Part shown: in pieces, positions 35,231 through 47,210 of the stretch
Position numbering within the stretch: position 1 is the first letter of the stretch
Layout: every line of letters begins with the position of its first letter
DNA from: Euphorbia lathyris
Lineage: Eukaryota; Streptophyta; Magnoliopsida; Malpighiales; Euphorbiaceae
Direction of reading: 5' to 3'
Assembly: GCF_963576675.1 (NCBI RefSeq)
Contig: NC_088916.1
Location: forward strand, 52,577,001-52,641,000
Length of the DNA stretch: 64,000 nt
The notes under the pieces: generated by a model
What the model was told of the DNA's origin: nothing
The model's input: the letters and a program-made list of their open reading frames with translations, nothing else
Database searches by the model: none
Position numbers and translations under genes: made by a program

Positions 35231-35399
35231 AACATCATACTACTTCAAATGTGGAAAGGTTTAATAAAGTACATTAAGCTAACAAATAAAGTTTTAAAAG
35301 GTTAATTACCGAAACGTAAAAAATAAAGTTTTAATACATCAAGTACATAAAACCTCACAAATAAAAGTTTTAAAGGGCAAAGGACATAAACTTCGGAAA

Positions 35400-36125
35400 T
35401 TAATTGTCCATATTCCTCGAATATCTTACTGCAGAAGTTGAGATATTACTTGGCATCCGTATTATATTTGGAAGCAGACGATGACAATTCAACCTATTAT
35501 GACCAGTATTCCCACACTTGTTGCATGTTGTGTGAACTACTCCTTCGCCTTGTGACGGTATTTTGTTTTGACTCTTTAGACAACCCTTAGATGGCTTACT
35601 AAGAACTTTAGGGGGCAAAATTCTCATAGGGGGCTCGCAGGTCGACCATTCTGATTGGTGACCAACTGGATAAATAGACTCAACCCATGTCAGTTTCACT
35701 TTTTCGTTCGTGTAGTAAGGATCGACCCACTGATATGCATCCGTTAAATTAAACGTTGCAGCAACCTTACACAGGTGTAGACATGGAATCTCGGATAGTT
35801 GCCATCTCCTACACGTACATGTTTTTGAATTCAAATCCACAATCCCACCCTTTAGTCGATCGCCGACGTCAAACATGTGTTGAATGATAAGATGACAAGA
35901 ACATTTTACAGATTTCAAGACATGTCCTTTTAGTTTTTCTTCGGCCCACTCACACAAAAACGACTGACGTTCGCCTAACATTGAAATGTAAAGATATATG
36001 TATAAGTTAGAATAAGGGTTATGAAATGATCAACTAAATTGTAAATTAGTTTAGAGATATAACCTGCTTCATTGCGTCGTTCGTAAAACCACCTTTGAAG
36101 GATACACCGTATGAACTCCACTACA
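35400..36125 (-). pseudogene. MuDR-type transposase remnant of MULE-A (C-terminal part)
   Basis: Two pieces are spliced in phase. The first (36064-36125) reads VEFIRCILQRWFYERRNEA before a GT donor. The second exon (35400-35974) begins GERQSFLCEW. The exon holds the SWIM zinc finger CTCRRWQLSEIPCLHLCKVA and a C-terminal CCHC knuckle CNKCGNTGHNRLNC, both intact, and ends at 35400. The N-terminal DNA-binding and DDE regions found in the relative (61164-62810) are deleted, with the break at about 36126. Confidence 0.85.
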
Positions 36126-36139
36126 TTTGAGAAAAAAAC

Positions 36140-36450
36140 ACATATTAACAAACAAAAGCGACAAACTTATACTCAGATAGTCTTTCGCACCTTTAAAAAA
36201 TGCGACAAAATCGACAAACTTATACTAAGAGAGTCTGTCGCACCCTGAAAAAATGCGACAAAAGCGACAAGCTTATACTAAGAGAGTTTGTCGCACCCTA
36301 AAAAAATGCGACAGGTACGACAAACTCATACTTCTGGATTCTGTTGCACCGTGAAAAAATACGACAAATGCGACAACATTAAAACACCAGGCTATTGTCG
36401 CACTATTTCGTGGTGCGACAGATACGACAAAGTCGGAAATCCCAAAATAA
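36140..36450. repeat. TGCGAC/CGACA repeat array near the right end of MULE-A
   Basis: Alternating TGCGACAAAAGCGACAA and GTCTGTCGCACC units with CTTATACTAAGAGAGT between arms. This is the same position as the 62878-63083 array of the larger element. Confidence 0.75.
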
Positions 36451-36784
36451 CGTTCACGACAAATCTGAAAAAATACAGAGTTTCAATGGATTGAATGGGT
36501 CCGAAATACATAACCCTAGACTATTTTCGTTTGAATTTGACATATACATCTTATATACATCATATTAAACACATATAATATTGCATTAAGATTAAAATTG
36601 AAATTTAGGTCAAATCCAACACCATACTTACATGAATGAACAAAGCTTTAGCTCTTGGATTGTTCACTTGATTGTTGTATGAAGTGTTGTAAAAAATGGA
36701 AAGAAAAAAAGAAGAGAAGAAGGAAAGTGTGGAGCAAGTGTGATGAATGAGTAATGGTGAATGTGTTTGATGGGGAAGAAGGGG

Positions 36785-36908
36785 GAATAAGGAAGACAAG
36801 GGTATTTTTATCCAAATACAATGAAACTGCCTAGATTTGTAAAAAGTTGGAGAACTACACTAAAAATGTAAATGGGTTTTAAAATAGGGCTAATTTTATA
36901 ATTATCCC
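36785..36908 (-). repeat. Right terminal inverted repeat of MULE-A
   Basis: Ends AATTATCCC at 36908; pairs with 30303-30420. Confidence 0.9.
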
Positions 36909-36945
36909 AATTGAAAATGGTAATTTTGTGTCTTCTTTCTTTGTA

Positions 36946-37723
36946 GGCAAAAAGCATTATCAGGTCTCTTATCTTTTTTATTATTATTATTCATTAAACC
37001 TTTGATCTTTTATTTGGATACACTAAGGGCTTGTTTGATAACCACTTAATGACTTAAATTAAAATATTAAATATTTATTTAATTTAAGTGCGTTTGATAA
37101 CCATTATTTCTCCACCACTTAAATTAGTAAATTAAGTTAAAAAAAACACTTATTTTGGTAAGTCAAAATATTTAACTTAACATTTTAAGTTAAAAATTAT
37201 CAAATAATATTTTTATAATAATTATATCACTCAATATTTTCAGCACTTATAATATTCAGCACTTAAAATTCAGTACTTATTTTTTCAGCACTTAATTTTC
37301 AGTTTTATCAAACAGCACCTAAGCCTCTGATCTTTTATTTTTGGTCTCATTAAGCCCCTAATGACCAAATTAGTAAGTTGTGAACATCTAATTTTGTTAA
37401 AAATATGTTATTAACTTCATCTGTATTTGAAATTATTAAAAAAAATATTTTTTACAGTTTGAATTAACGTTTTTACAGTTTTCCTATAACCACATTACAC
37501 ATCCAAAACTGCTTTCAAACATTGAAAACATACACATTTTGAATGCATGTGCAATGAATAACAGTCTGTTAATAGAATTTTATATTCAAAATTATTTTTT
37601 AGGTCATCAAGGGCTTAATGAGATCAAAAATAAATGATCAGGAGCTTAATGTATCTAAATAAAAGATCAAAGGCTTAATGAACCAAAAAATGAATGATAA
37701 TGGACCTAATAATGCTTTTTGCC
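36946..37723. mobile_element. MULE-type MITE with another MITE inside
   Basis: Long inverted arms start GGCAAAAAGCATTAT and end ATAATGCTTTTTGCC, flanked by TTCTTTGTA and TTCTTTTTA (9 bp, one difference). The arms share ATTCATTAAACCTTTGATC-like sequence. There is no coding sequence. The left arm is split by the insertion at 37027-37320. Confidence 0.8.
37027..37320 (+). mobile_element. hAT-like MITE nested in the MITE
   Basis: Inverted ends GGGCTTGTTTGATAA and TTATCAAACAGCACC. A diverged inverted copy lies at 54605-54885. The target duplication is unclear. Confidence 0.6.
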
Positions 37724-39084
37724 TTCTTTTTATAGGTTTACTGCATCAAAAGTTACATCAACTTGTCCTAAGAAAAATTTGATTAGAAATCTAAACTTAT
37801 AAATAAATTCGTTAACTCTTTCAACTTACATAAAATAAACTATTATCTAGCTAAATTTGTTTAAAGTGATATATTACATTCTCAATCTGGTGAGATTGCA
37901 AGAGAAGAAGGATAAGCTCTCAAATTTGCTATGTGATGAGAGTGGTTCTTGACTAAAGGGTTTTAGTAAGCATATCAACAACTTGCTCAGATAAAGAAAA
38001 TATGCAGGAATAATGGTCCCAAATTTAACTTGGCCACACATATAGTGGTAATCAATCTCAATGTGCTTCGTGCGTTCATGTAACACTGGATTGGCAGCAA
38101 TAATGAGTGCAGCTTGATTATCACAATATAGAGTTGTATGAGGTAAATGTTTGATGCCAAAATCCTTAGATATAGTAGATAACTAAGTGACCTCACATGT
38201 TGTCAATGTCATGGCTCTGTATTACCTTCAACTGATGAGCGAGCACTAATGAATGTTTTTTGGCCTTCCAAGAAATAAGAGGATGCCTTAGGAAGATACA
38301 ATATCTAGTGGTTGATCATCGTGTAGTAGGACAACTGGCCCAGTCACTATCACAATTTGCAGTGAGCTTAGTTACAAAGGAAGAGGCCAGCAAAATGCCT
38401 TGAGAAAGAGTACCCACCAAATATCTTAGAATTTGTTTAGTAGCTTGAAGATGCATTGCGGTAGGCTGATGACGGAACTATGTATGTAATTGAACATCAA
38501 AAACTATGTACGGCCTTGTTATAGTCAAATAGATGAGCTTCCCAATTAGTCTTTGACAGAGTGAATGATATAGCAAGAAGTCACCCTTATTAGGATTGAG
38601 TTTAAGTTGACTGTCCAGGGGAAGTTGTAGAGGTTTGGAGTGCTGCATATCAAATTCATGTAATATATCTTGTGTGCATTTCTTTTAAGAAACAAAGAAA
38701 CCAGAAGGTGATATGTCAATTTCCAGTCCGAGAAAGTATATCAACTGGCCAAGAACTTTCATGTGAAAGGTATTAGAAAGCATGTGCTTCAAATGATCAA
38801 TGGAAGGGAGATAGTTCCCTAAGATGAGAAGATCATCAATATAGACTAGTACAATTGTGATGGGTTTGTCAGTTTGAAGGACAAACAAATTGTAATTAGA
38901 TTTAGATTGAAGGTAGCCTAGAGAGAAGAGTGGTAGATAGTTTAGATAACCATTGTTTAGGGCCCTATTTAAGCCCGTAAAGGGATTTTTTGAGCTTGCA
39001 ATCATAAGGATACTTGTGTTTAGAGGAAGTGTTTGAAAAGGATTGAGATGTGATTCTACATCCAAGGTGAGTATAACCATATGG

Positions 39085-39614
39085 CACTGTTCGAAACGAA
39101 GGCCGCATGGACCGCCTAGGCCCCGCCTAGGTGCTCGAAATCGAGAATCCGCCCCGATTTTCTACGATTAGTCCCTCTAGGCGTTTTATTGACTTATAGG
39201 CGATTTTCATCCGCTTGGACTTCGCCTAGGCCGCCTCGACACCGCCTAGACCACCTAGGTACCACCTAAACGATAATGAACAAAAGAATTTTAATTTATG
39301 AATTTATTTTTTTTCTTTATTATAATTCACTTTAAGTTGTTTCAATGATATTGTTATTGAAATGTTGATTTTCACAATTTTAAAGATATATGTTACAAAT
39401 ATACGTGTTTTTCTATATTAAATAATTTTATATTATTATTTTTAGATAGTATAATACATATTTTAATTGAATTTATACAATAATTTGTTGATTAATAAAT
39501 AAAAAATACAAAAATACAAATCCGATTAATCCCCGATTAATCTCCGACTAATCCCCGATTAATTCTCAAGGGCCCTGTCCGTCCGACTAGCGCCTAGCGT
39601 TTTTTACAACCTTG
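39085..39614. mobile_element. Non-autonomous hAT-type element in the copia RT
   Basis: 530 bp with ends CACTGTTCG and CAACCTTG, flanked by CCATATGG and CCATATGA (8 bp, one difference). The subterminal regions are rich in CGCCTAGG near the left end and CCGATTAATCCC repeats near the right. The RT frame reads ISYG on one side and YTHLGC on the other, which shows where it landed. No coding capacity. Confidence 0.8.
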
Positions 39615-41104
39615 CCATATGAAATCTGCATATAGACATCCTCAACCAAATCCCCATGTAAGAACGCATTGGTAACATCCTTTTGAAAATTATACCAGTC
39701 TGCAATAGCAGCAATAGCTAATAATGCTCTCACAGTTGTCATGTTTGCAATTGGAGCAAATGTCTCTGCATAGTCTTGACCATATTTCGGTTTGTATCCC
39801 ATGATAACCAGTCTAGATCTGTGCCTCTCAACTATTCCATTTGGGTGATAGTTGGTTTTAAACAACCACTTACAATTAATAGCAATTTGACCTTGTGGCA
39901 AGATAATAATATCCTATGTATCATTAGTTTCAAGAGCATCAAGCTCAGTGTTCATTGCATCAATCCAATGCTAATGTTGGATGGCATCTTTGAAATATAT
40001 AGGATCATATTAAGATGTAAGAGATTCCAAGAAGCAGTTGAATGAAGGGTCAATGTTTGTAGAGGCTGGATTAGATATATGAGGAGTGGTGAAGTCTTTT
40101 AGCTAGGAAGGGGCAGTGTGCTTCCTAATAGATTTTCTCACATGATCAATTGGAGTGGATAAATATGTTTAGTTTGATTTGGTGGAGTAGAAGAAGGAGA
40201 GGCAAGTGTCATGGCAATGTGTGTATAGGAGATACAAGACATGTATGAGACAATTGAATAATATGTTCAGTTTCAGTAGTAGTATTGACAAATATATCAT
40301 CAAATATATCAAATTTGGGATTGTGAGAATAAATAGATAGTATAGGATGCATATGGGAATCAATTGATTCATTTTTTTTTGTAGGAAGGAATCAATTGAT
40401 TCATAGTTGAAAGGAAACGCAGTTTCACAAAAAAGAACATCTTTTGAGATAAATGTTTGAGAAGAGGTGAGATTAAACGATCTATAGCCTTTTGTGTTAA
40501 AGGATACCCTAAGAACACACGTGGCACTCTTCTAGGGGACATTTTATCACTAGGAAACTTAGGGTTATATGCAAATGCAAGGCAACCAAAGACTTTAAGG
40601 TGATCATAGGTAGGTGGTTTGTTATGGAGAAGCTCAATGGTGTTTTGTTATCAAGAACATTAGAAAAAGTTCGTTTATAATGTGCAAAGTAGTAAAAACA
40701 TAGTCTCTCGAAAATGATAGAGGAAGACCAGCTTGAAAAGGCTAAACACTTGCAATCTTAAGTATATGTCTATGTTTTTTCTCTATATGGGCATTTTGTT
40801 GTGGCCTCTTCACACATGATGTCTGATGTATAATTCCATGCTCAGAATAGAAAGCTTGACATTTACCATCATCAAATTCCAAAGAATTATCATACCTCAG
40901 GTATCTGACAAGTTTATTGAAATGTGTTTTTGCATAATTTTTTAATGTTTCTAGGACAAATAAAGACTCATATTTGTATTTCAACAAATACACCCAAGTG
41001 TTTCGTGAATGATCATCTACAACGGTCAGAAAATATCTATATTTTCCCTTGGTATGAGTTTTATAAGGTCCTCTTATGTCTATGTGAATGAGATCAAATT
41101 TGGT

Positions 41105-42155
41105 GTTTTATATTCGATCAATCAAGTTCTCGCAAATAACCAAATATAAATCCAAATTTGCTTAAGTGTTCAACAAAGTTTTCATGGAAATAAGATTTGT
41201 GTAAAAAGGTTTTATGAAAACACCAAATAAATTACTTTAAGAATATCGCTAGATCAGACTTAAAATAACAATAGTAGAAATGAATTGCATTGAAAAGATA
41301 ATTCATTAATTTGTTATGAAACGTCACAAGTTAACAGAGAAGAAGAAGTTTGGATAGAATTTTAACTAATTGAGTTCCGGGTTGTCAATCCTTTCCTCAA
41401 CTTCGTAAGCTTGTCAGACCCTGGGCGCTTCCTATATTGGTTCCTCTCACTGAATCCTCGGAATAGAACCTACTCGGTCTCTACCAAAGTGCAGACTTGA
41501 CTTAGAACAATACTCGAACTTAAAACAATAATATGTGTGTCTTGTATCTAACTAATTGAACAACTTGTATAACAAGTATGCTTTTACAAAATCGAAACTA
41601 AAAATCTCTAACTCTCTTGAATGCTAAAATGTATCCTCTATTTATAGTTGTTGATGAGTTATGTTGAAGGGTCATATCCGCTGGTGAAGAGTCATTTCTA
41701 TCCGGATGAATAGACGTGTTGTTTTGGATTAAAAACATGTAAAATGTGTCTTGCAAAGTTGCTGTTTCTGTAGAGATTTAGGAAATCTCGGTCGCGTCTT
41801 TGGATTGAGGGAGAAAGTGCACGAACTCGCGTTATTGTGCATGGAAAATACGTGTCGCGACCGAGATATTGGGAATCTCGGTCACGACAGAGACTTTTGT
41901 CTCTTCCTTAAGTTGATTCCCAAGTCTCTAGCGCGGTCTCTGAATCTCATACGCATCTTTTACTCGTAAACTTGATTTCTCTCTCGTTTTTACTCCGTTT
42001 TAGCTCTTATTTGGATTTTTCCAAATAATTTAGTACATTGCATAATAGAAACAAATACAGACGTAAAATCATTCTAAAAGAATATAATTATCATGATTTT
42101 AACACGAAACTGACGTAATTATGTATATTATTTTAGGTATATTTTGGGCTTATCA
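41105..42155 (-). mobile_element. Truncated solo LTR related to 31327-32840
   Basis: On the minus strand it begins TGATAAGCCCAAAATATACC at 42155 and follows the LTR at 31327 through ATCCAAATAAGAGC, a TATAAATAGAGG box and TTGTTGAACACTTAAGCAAAT. It then stops about 400 bp short of the 3' end. It is flanked by two copies of a 37 bp stretch of the copia integrase (41069-41104 region and 42156-42191), far longer than a normal LTR target duplication. Confidence 0.75.
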
Positions 42156-43290
42156 ATAAGGTCCTCTTATGTCTATGTGAATGAGATCAAATGTTGCATC
42201 GGTATGTTATTTACTCAATGGAAAGGGTTGTTTGGTGAATTTAGAAAGGGGGCAAGTGATGCATATTCTGGCAGATTGTTTGATATGAGGTTTTACACAA
42301 GGTATATGTTGTAGTTTACCTAGTCTATGGTGCCATATATCCAAATTCAAATCAGCAGATTTTGAATCAACAATCAAGCAAACAGGTTTAACTATAGAGC
42401 TTAACCATTTCGAGGGTATAGATGCAGTACGGTGATTCAATAGATAATATAGCCTATTTGTAGCTTTACTTACTCTAAACAATTTCCTTATAGCACAATC
42501 AACAATCAAACAATGTGTAGGTAGAAAGATACCTCACATTTATTATCTCTGATCAGTTTTGGCACAGATAGAAGATTATGCTTGAAGTGTGGGGCACATA
42601 GCACTTTATGTAATTTCAATCATGTAAGTAAGACAACACTTCCAATATATGAAATTGAAGTTGTATGGCCATTTGGAAGGTGAATTGGAGTGGTATCAGG
42701 ACATAATACATGCTACTTAAGATTATGCATATATGGTGTCATATGGTCTGAGGCCCTAGAGTCAATTACCCACTCAAATGACATAATTATAGCTGACTGA
42801 CAATAAATCATTCCAAAGAAATGAGGATCTATTTCTTCATCTATTTCAAATCCCTTCTGTTGTTGTGTCTGCAGTCGTGGCATTAATGGTTTTGACAATT
42901 GCTTAAATTGTTATGCAGTAAATAGGAGACCTGCATAATTTTCTGTTCCAACATTAACTTGTGTTATTGTTGCAACTTTAGAGGAAGAGAAATTACTTCT
43001 AGAGCCAGATGAACCAGAGTTCCAAGTTGTATTATTTTGATTTGACTGCTTAGACTTGTTCTTATGCTTGGAATGCCACTTGGGGTATCTAACAATGGTC
43101 CAACATCGATCACTTCCATGATTTTTACCTCCATAAGTTGTGCAAGTTTGCACCTTATCATATTGGTTTTTGTTGTACATAGTTGACATATATGTATCAA
43201 TCTTTGTTGAATTCAATACCTCTCATTGAGCTTCCTATTGTTGCAAGGCTGCAGAAGCTTTTTCCACTGATGGGAGGGGACTTTAAAGTA

Positions 43291-44115
43291 AAAGTTGACT
43301 CCTTTGAGCCTTATACAAACACTAAAAACTTCATTCCCAATCAAATCTTGATAATGCTAAAAAAATCCACAGGTTCAAGCTATCAGGCCCTAAAGGTTTA
43401 TCGACTTCCATTTGAAAAATAACATATTTGAATTCATCAATCACAAAAAGGGTAGTGAGCAAATCATTAACATCATCACTAATCACTCTAAAGAGAGATG
43501 TCCACATTTTCATATGAATTGTTAGTAGACGAAGCAAAAAGTTTAATAAAATAATTTTGAATAATGGAACTGATTGTTTGACTATCCTCCTGTAACTTCC
43601 CTCCTTATCTCTAAGACAAACTAACTAGTTATTCTTCTTACTTTTTTTTTTTGACACAAGTTATTCTTCTTACTTGCTTTGACACAAGCGTGGAAGAATT
43701 TGGTATTATTATCACCACCATCGAGCTAAAAAAAACCTTTGATATTTTTCTGCCAAAATCTTCTTCCACTCGAAGCCAATAAGTTAAGCTCCTTTTAGCT
43801 TAAAAAAAATTGAGCAATAGAATGCGAATCAGTTTTATCTTGAACAGTAATGCATCTCTTACTTCCAAACAATTTTCCTTGTAAACTTGGCACGGAATTC
43901 ACTACCCCATTGTTCCATGGAAGACGAACATGCAACTAACTTAGAGAGGATCGAATTATTGTTGCCAATAGCTCAACCCTGCCATACTAAAACATTGAAC
44001 CCATCTTCTCAGACTAGGTAGACTCAAAATGGAACATGCGCTTCTTTCTAACCTTCGAGCTCGAAGCTAAATCCAATAAAATTGGACAATGATTAGAATA
44101 GGTCGTAGTAAGAGT
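43291..44115 (-). pseudogene. LINE (non-LTR) fragment: endonuclease end to RT start
   Basis: Near 44100 the minus strand reads TTTYSNHCPILLDL, the C-terminal motif of the LINE apurinic endonuclease (usual SDHxP with Asp changed to Asn). Near 43400 it reads IFQMEVDKPLGPDSLN, the RT start (usual DKxPGPDG). There are many stops and shifts between. It adjoins the copia gag at about 43290, where one element has broken the other. Confidence 0.6.
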
Positions 44116-44643
44116 ATAAATGTTATAATAAAAGAAATTACAACTTGGCCTCTTAAGTTGAAACTCAACTTGAGGGGATCAAATCTGAAAGAAATAATAA
44201 TATAAAAACATATGTAAGAGAATATAAAAATAATATACACTCTCAAAATGTGGTACGTGGTATTTTCACCTAAAAAATGGGGAAAAGCACATTGAAACTC
44301 TCAAGCTTTCACTTTTTAGTTTATTAAACAATTGGTATTTTATTGGGATATATTAAGCCACCAATCTTTTAATTTTAGTCCTATTAAGCCCCCGAGGAAC
44401 AAAAAAGTCGGCTTTGAATATAAAATACAGTTATCATAGTATTGTTCATTTCATATGTGTTCAGAATTTGTATTTTTCATAGTTTGAAAGCAGTTTTTAA
44501 TGTGTAATATGAATACAAACAATTGTAAAAACTCTATTTCAAAATATAAAAAAGATTAATTTTAAATATAGATGAAATGAATAACATATTTTTTAACCGA
44601 ATTAGATGTTCATAGCTAACTAATTTAGTAATTAAGAGTTTAA
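44116..44643. other. Non-coding stretch with a MITE-like arm
   Basis: No gene. At 44265-44640 words such as AAAGCAC, TATTAAGCC, TCTTTTAATTTTAGTCCTATTAAGCCCC and AATGAATAACATA resemble the MITE at 36946-37723, suggesting a diverged, partial copy. Confidence 0.4.
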
Positions 44644-44854
44644 GGGCCTGTTTGGTTCAGCTGTTAGCTAATAGCTGTTGCGGTTGTTGTTAGCTGTTTG
44701 CAGTTGCATTAAGCTGTTAGCTGTTTGCAGTTGCAGTAAGTTGTTAGCTATTTAATTACTAGTGTTTGGTAAAATTATATTGAACAGTTGATGTTCGGAT
44801 TTAAAATGTCTAAAATGGACATGTTTTAAATTAATTAACAATGAAATTATAAAA

Positions 44855-45435
44855 GGGAAAATGTGAAAAAATGCCCATAATGTTTACAACTAGGTATAAT
44901 TTTACTCTTAACGTCTAAAATTATGCAATTTTACCCATAACGCTGACAGCTAAGAGCAATTAGCAAGTTGGGTTGATTTCAGATATTATTAGAAAACATA
45001 GATATTTTATTTCTTATTTTACACCAATTGCACATATTATTAGTTTTAAAAAAGAGATTTAATATTTTTTTTGTGATTTAATAATAAAATTGAAAATTAA
45101 TATTTATAAGTTCGGCGAAATATTTGAATTTTTTTGTCCATCTCGTACAGAAGACAATATATATTTTTTATTTTCTTAAAAATATCATGTCTAACTATAT
45201 GTTTGTGATCTGTTACTAACGATGATAAAATGGTACACATGTGAAGTGTAGATGACAATATTCATGACCAAGAAGGCAGTTTGATAAATTATTTCTCAAA
45301 TTGACCCAACTTGTCAATGTTAGGGGTAAAATTGATTTTGGCTGCCAATATTAGGAGTATAATTGCACCATTTTAGACGTTAAAGGTAAAATTGCTCCTA
45401 GCTATAAATGTTAGGGTATTTTTGCATCTTATCCT
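44855..45435. mobile_element. MULE-type MITE, 581 bp
   Basis: Imperfect long inverted arms (GGGAAAATGTGAAAAAATGCCC against the complement of GGGTATTTTTGCATCTTATCCT) share TTTTACTCTTAACGTCTAAAAT-like sequence. Flanked by a perfect 9 bp duplication ATTATAAAA (44846-44854, 45436-45444). No coding capacity. Confidence 0.8.
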
Positions 45436-45691
45436 ATTATAAAATAAAAAATGTGTTACACAAATTAATAAAAATAAGGGTTAATGGGTTTCACATTTTT
45501 TACAAACCGATATTTATGGTTGGCAAAATTTTCATTCTTTCAAATTTGACCGATAACACTCAAAATATAAATTTTCAAGAATTAAATGATATTTTAAGCA
45601 ACTTTGATTCTTCAACCTTTTAGATTTGAAGTCATTTAGGTGTGTTTCCTATGAGAAAGAAAGTTAATGTTTAAAGAGAGAAAACTCCAAA

Positions 45692-46645
45692 TGAGACATT
45701 TGGTGGAGTTTGGAGCTTGTGGCAGATGCAGAGGTCATGAAGAAATTTTGTGCCATGCTCTCAGAGATTGTGCGAAAAGTAAAGAGGTTTGGAGGAAAAT
45801 TCTCCCTATTAAGGTGTTGTCTACTTTTTTTATCCCACTCTGAGCTTGACTGGTTTGTGGATGGGATTAATGGGAATCTTTTGGCTGATTTGAAGCATGG
45901 GGTTCTCTTATTTGTGATGGTTTGCCATCAGATTTGGAAATGGATAAATGAGGAGATTTTTGGAGGAGAAAAGACTGTTTTGCCTAATGTTTTTGAATTC
46001 TTTTCTAAAAAGATTTGCACATTGGTTGATAGCTTTGATGAGGATCCTTTGGCAAGGGCTTTTCAAAAGAAAGAGATCCATCTCTTAGGCTGGTGTAGGC
46101 CTAGTGAAGGTATGGTTAAGCTTAACACTGATGGTTCTTGTGTAAAGGACGGGAGAATTGCCGCAGGAGGTGTTCTGAGAGATGAGGGTGGTGGTTGGGT
46201 TTCTGGTTTCTCTCAGAATTTGGGTATGGGTTCGTCCTTTTCTGCAAAGCTCTGGGGGATTTTTTTCTGGCCTTAGGCTAGCTAAAAATTTGGGGGTGAA
46301 GAAGCTTCTGGTGGAATCTGATAACCTTGAAGCGGTCAAGATGATCTCGAAGAATAATGCTATTTGCTTAAATAGCCAAAATTTAATCAAAGGAATTAGA
46401 AGGATTTGCTCTTCCTTTTATCTTCTTAGCTTCGGCCATATTTATAGGGAGCAAAATCGGGTAGCGGACCGTCTCGCGTTTGAAGGTCATTCAAAGATGT
46501 TGGGCCTATCAACCTTTTCTTCTCCTCCTTTGTTCATTTCGTCCCTGATTTTGGATGATTTGGTGGGGGTCAGCTTTCCCAGGCTGATCTCAGGTTAGAT
46601 GGCTTTGTTTGTTTGTTTTTTCTTTCCTCTCCTACCAAAAAAAAA
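45692..46645 (+). pseudogene. 5'-truncated LINE tail: RT zinc-binding domain plus RNase H
   Basis: Starts with a zf-RVT motif read at 45713-45795 (GACGRCRGHEEILCHALRDC, then KEVW). An RNase H domain follows, VKLNTDGSC and GGVLRDEGGGWVSGF, then after a frameshift near 46256 in a run of G, VESDNLEAVKMI and HIYREQNRVADRLAFEG. The second acidic residue appears changed (AKLWG for AELWG). It ends in an A tract at 46637-46646. The flanks AGAGAGAAAACTCCAAA (45675-45691) and AGAGAGAAAAAACTCCAAA (from 46646) form a LINE-type target duplication. Insertion was by target-primed reverse transcription with 5' truncation. Confidence 0.85.
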
Positions 46646-46669
46646 AGAGAGAAAAAACTCCAAAAATTG

Positions 46670-47200
46670 TGATTTTGAAAAATAAAAACTGTGGTTCCAT
46701 AGTAAATATGATATTAAACAACTTTAATTATTGAAAATTTTCATTTTGAGGTCGTTATCTGCCAAATTTGAAAAAAATAATTTTTTTTGCTAATCACATA
46801 TACCAATCTATAAAAAATGTTAAACCACGTAGCATTTATTTGAAATTAACCCTAAAAATAATCTATATAAAAAATAAAAAATTTATTGAACGCAACAAAA
46901 CCTTGTTCTTCCGGTAATTACGTTGTAGAAATATAAATAATGTTAAAGAATAAACATATTTTGTGAAAATAAGAAGGATAATTTTGTCAATAACAAATAA
47001 CTACAAACAGTTGTTTATGAAAAGTTCCAAATAGGAGCTTTTCGTGAAACGCTTCAAAACGCAGCAGTTTCCAGAAAAAATGTTAAACGCTGCGGTTATA
47101 TAAACCTAACCAAACGCTATATTTTCTGCGGTTTGGAGTGAAACGCTAAACACTCCTCCGAAAAGCTAAAACAAACACCCTCTAATATGATAAAAAAAAT
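46670..47200. other. Non-coding stretch after the LINE tail
   Basis: No gene. The part near 46655-46710 is complementary to part of 49985-50060, so a repeat is shared between the two places. The end belongs to the candidate hAT-like element. Confidence 0.4.
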
Positions 47201-47210
47201 CAGGAACTTA

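Larger units (their letters stand above)
30303..36908 (+). mobile_element. Mutator-like element (MULE-A), internally deleted relative of the Ulp1-carrying element
   Basis: 6,606 bp between ~116 bp terminal inverted repeats starting GGGATAATTA, flanked by AATTGCAAAT (30293-30302) and AATTGAAAAT (36909-36918), a 10 bp target duplication with one change. Inside, in the same order as the larger element at 55389-63415, lie a first exon and N-terminal exon of the Ulp1-type gene (+), a repeat-rich spacer, and the C-terminal part of the transposase (-) plus repeats. The peptidase domain and most of the transposase are missing. A 1.5 kb solo LTR has inserted in the first intron. The element cannot move by itself but has intact ends. 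Confidence 0.9.
37874..43290 (-). pseudogene. Degenerate Ty1/copia element, minus strand, twice interrupted
   Basis: Reading from right to left: gag knuckle remnant CTTYGGKNHGSDRC (second Cys lost, ~43150); protease WVIDSRASDHMTP (~42750, active DSG changed to DSR); GAG-pre-integrase IWHHRLGKLQHIPC (42207-42509); integrase FDLIHIDIRGPY and RPQQNAHIEKKHRHIL (~41100 to 40742); [32 protein letters not shown] and YIDDLLILG (39901 to 38685); RNase H end with [16 protein letters not shown] (~38080). The copia order is complete though riddled with stops and shifts. No LTRs were identified. The coding region is broken by a hAT-type insertion at 39085-39614 in the RT and a truncated LTR at 41105-42155 in the integrase. 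Confidence 0.85.
44644..47180. mobile_element. Candidate hAT-like element expanded by nested insertions
   Basis: Left end GGGCCTGTTTGGTTCAGC with AGCTGTT words and right end AGCTAAAACAAACACCC with gcGGTTTGG words can pair as terminal inverted repeats. Inside lie a MITE (44855-45435) and a LINE tail (45692-46645). I found no clear 8 bp target duplication. Confidence 0.35.
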
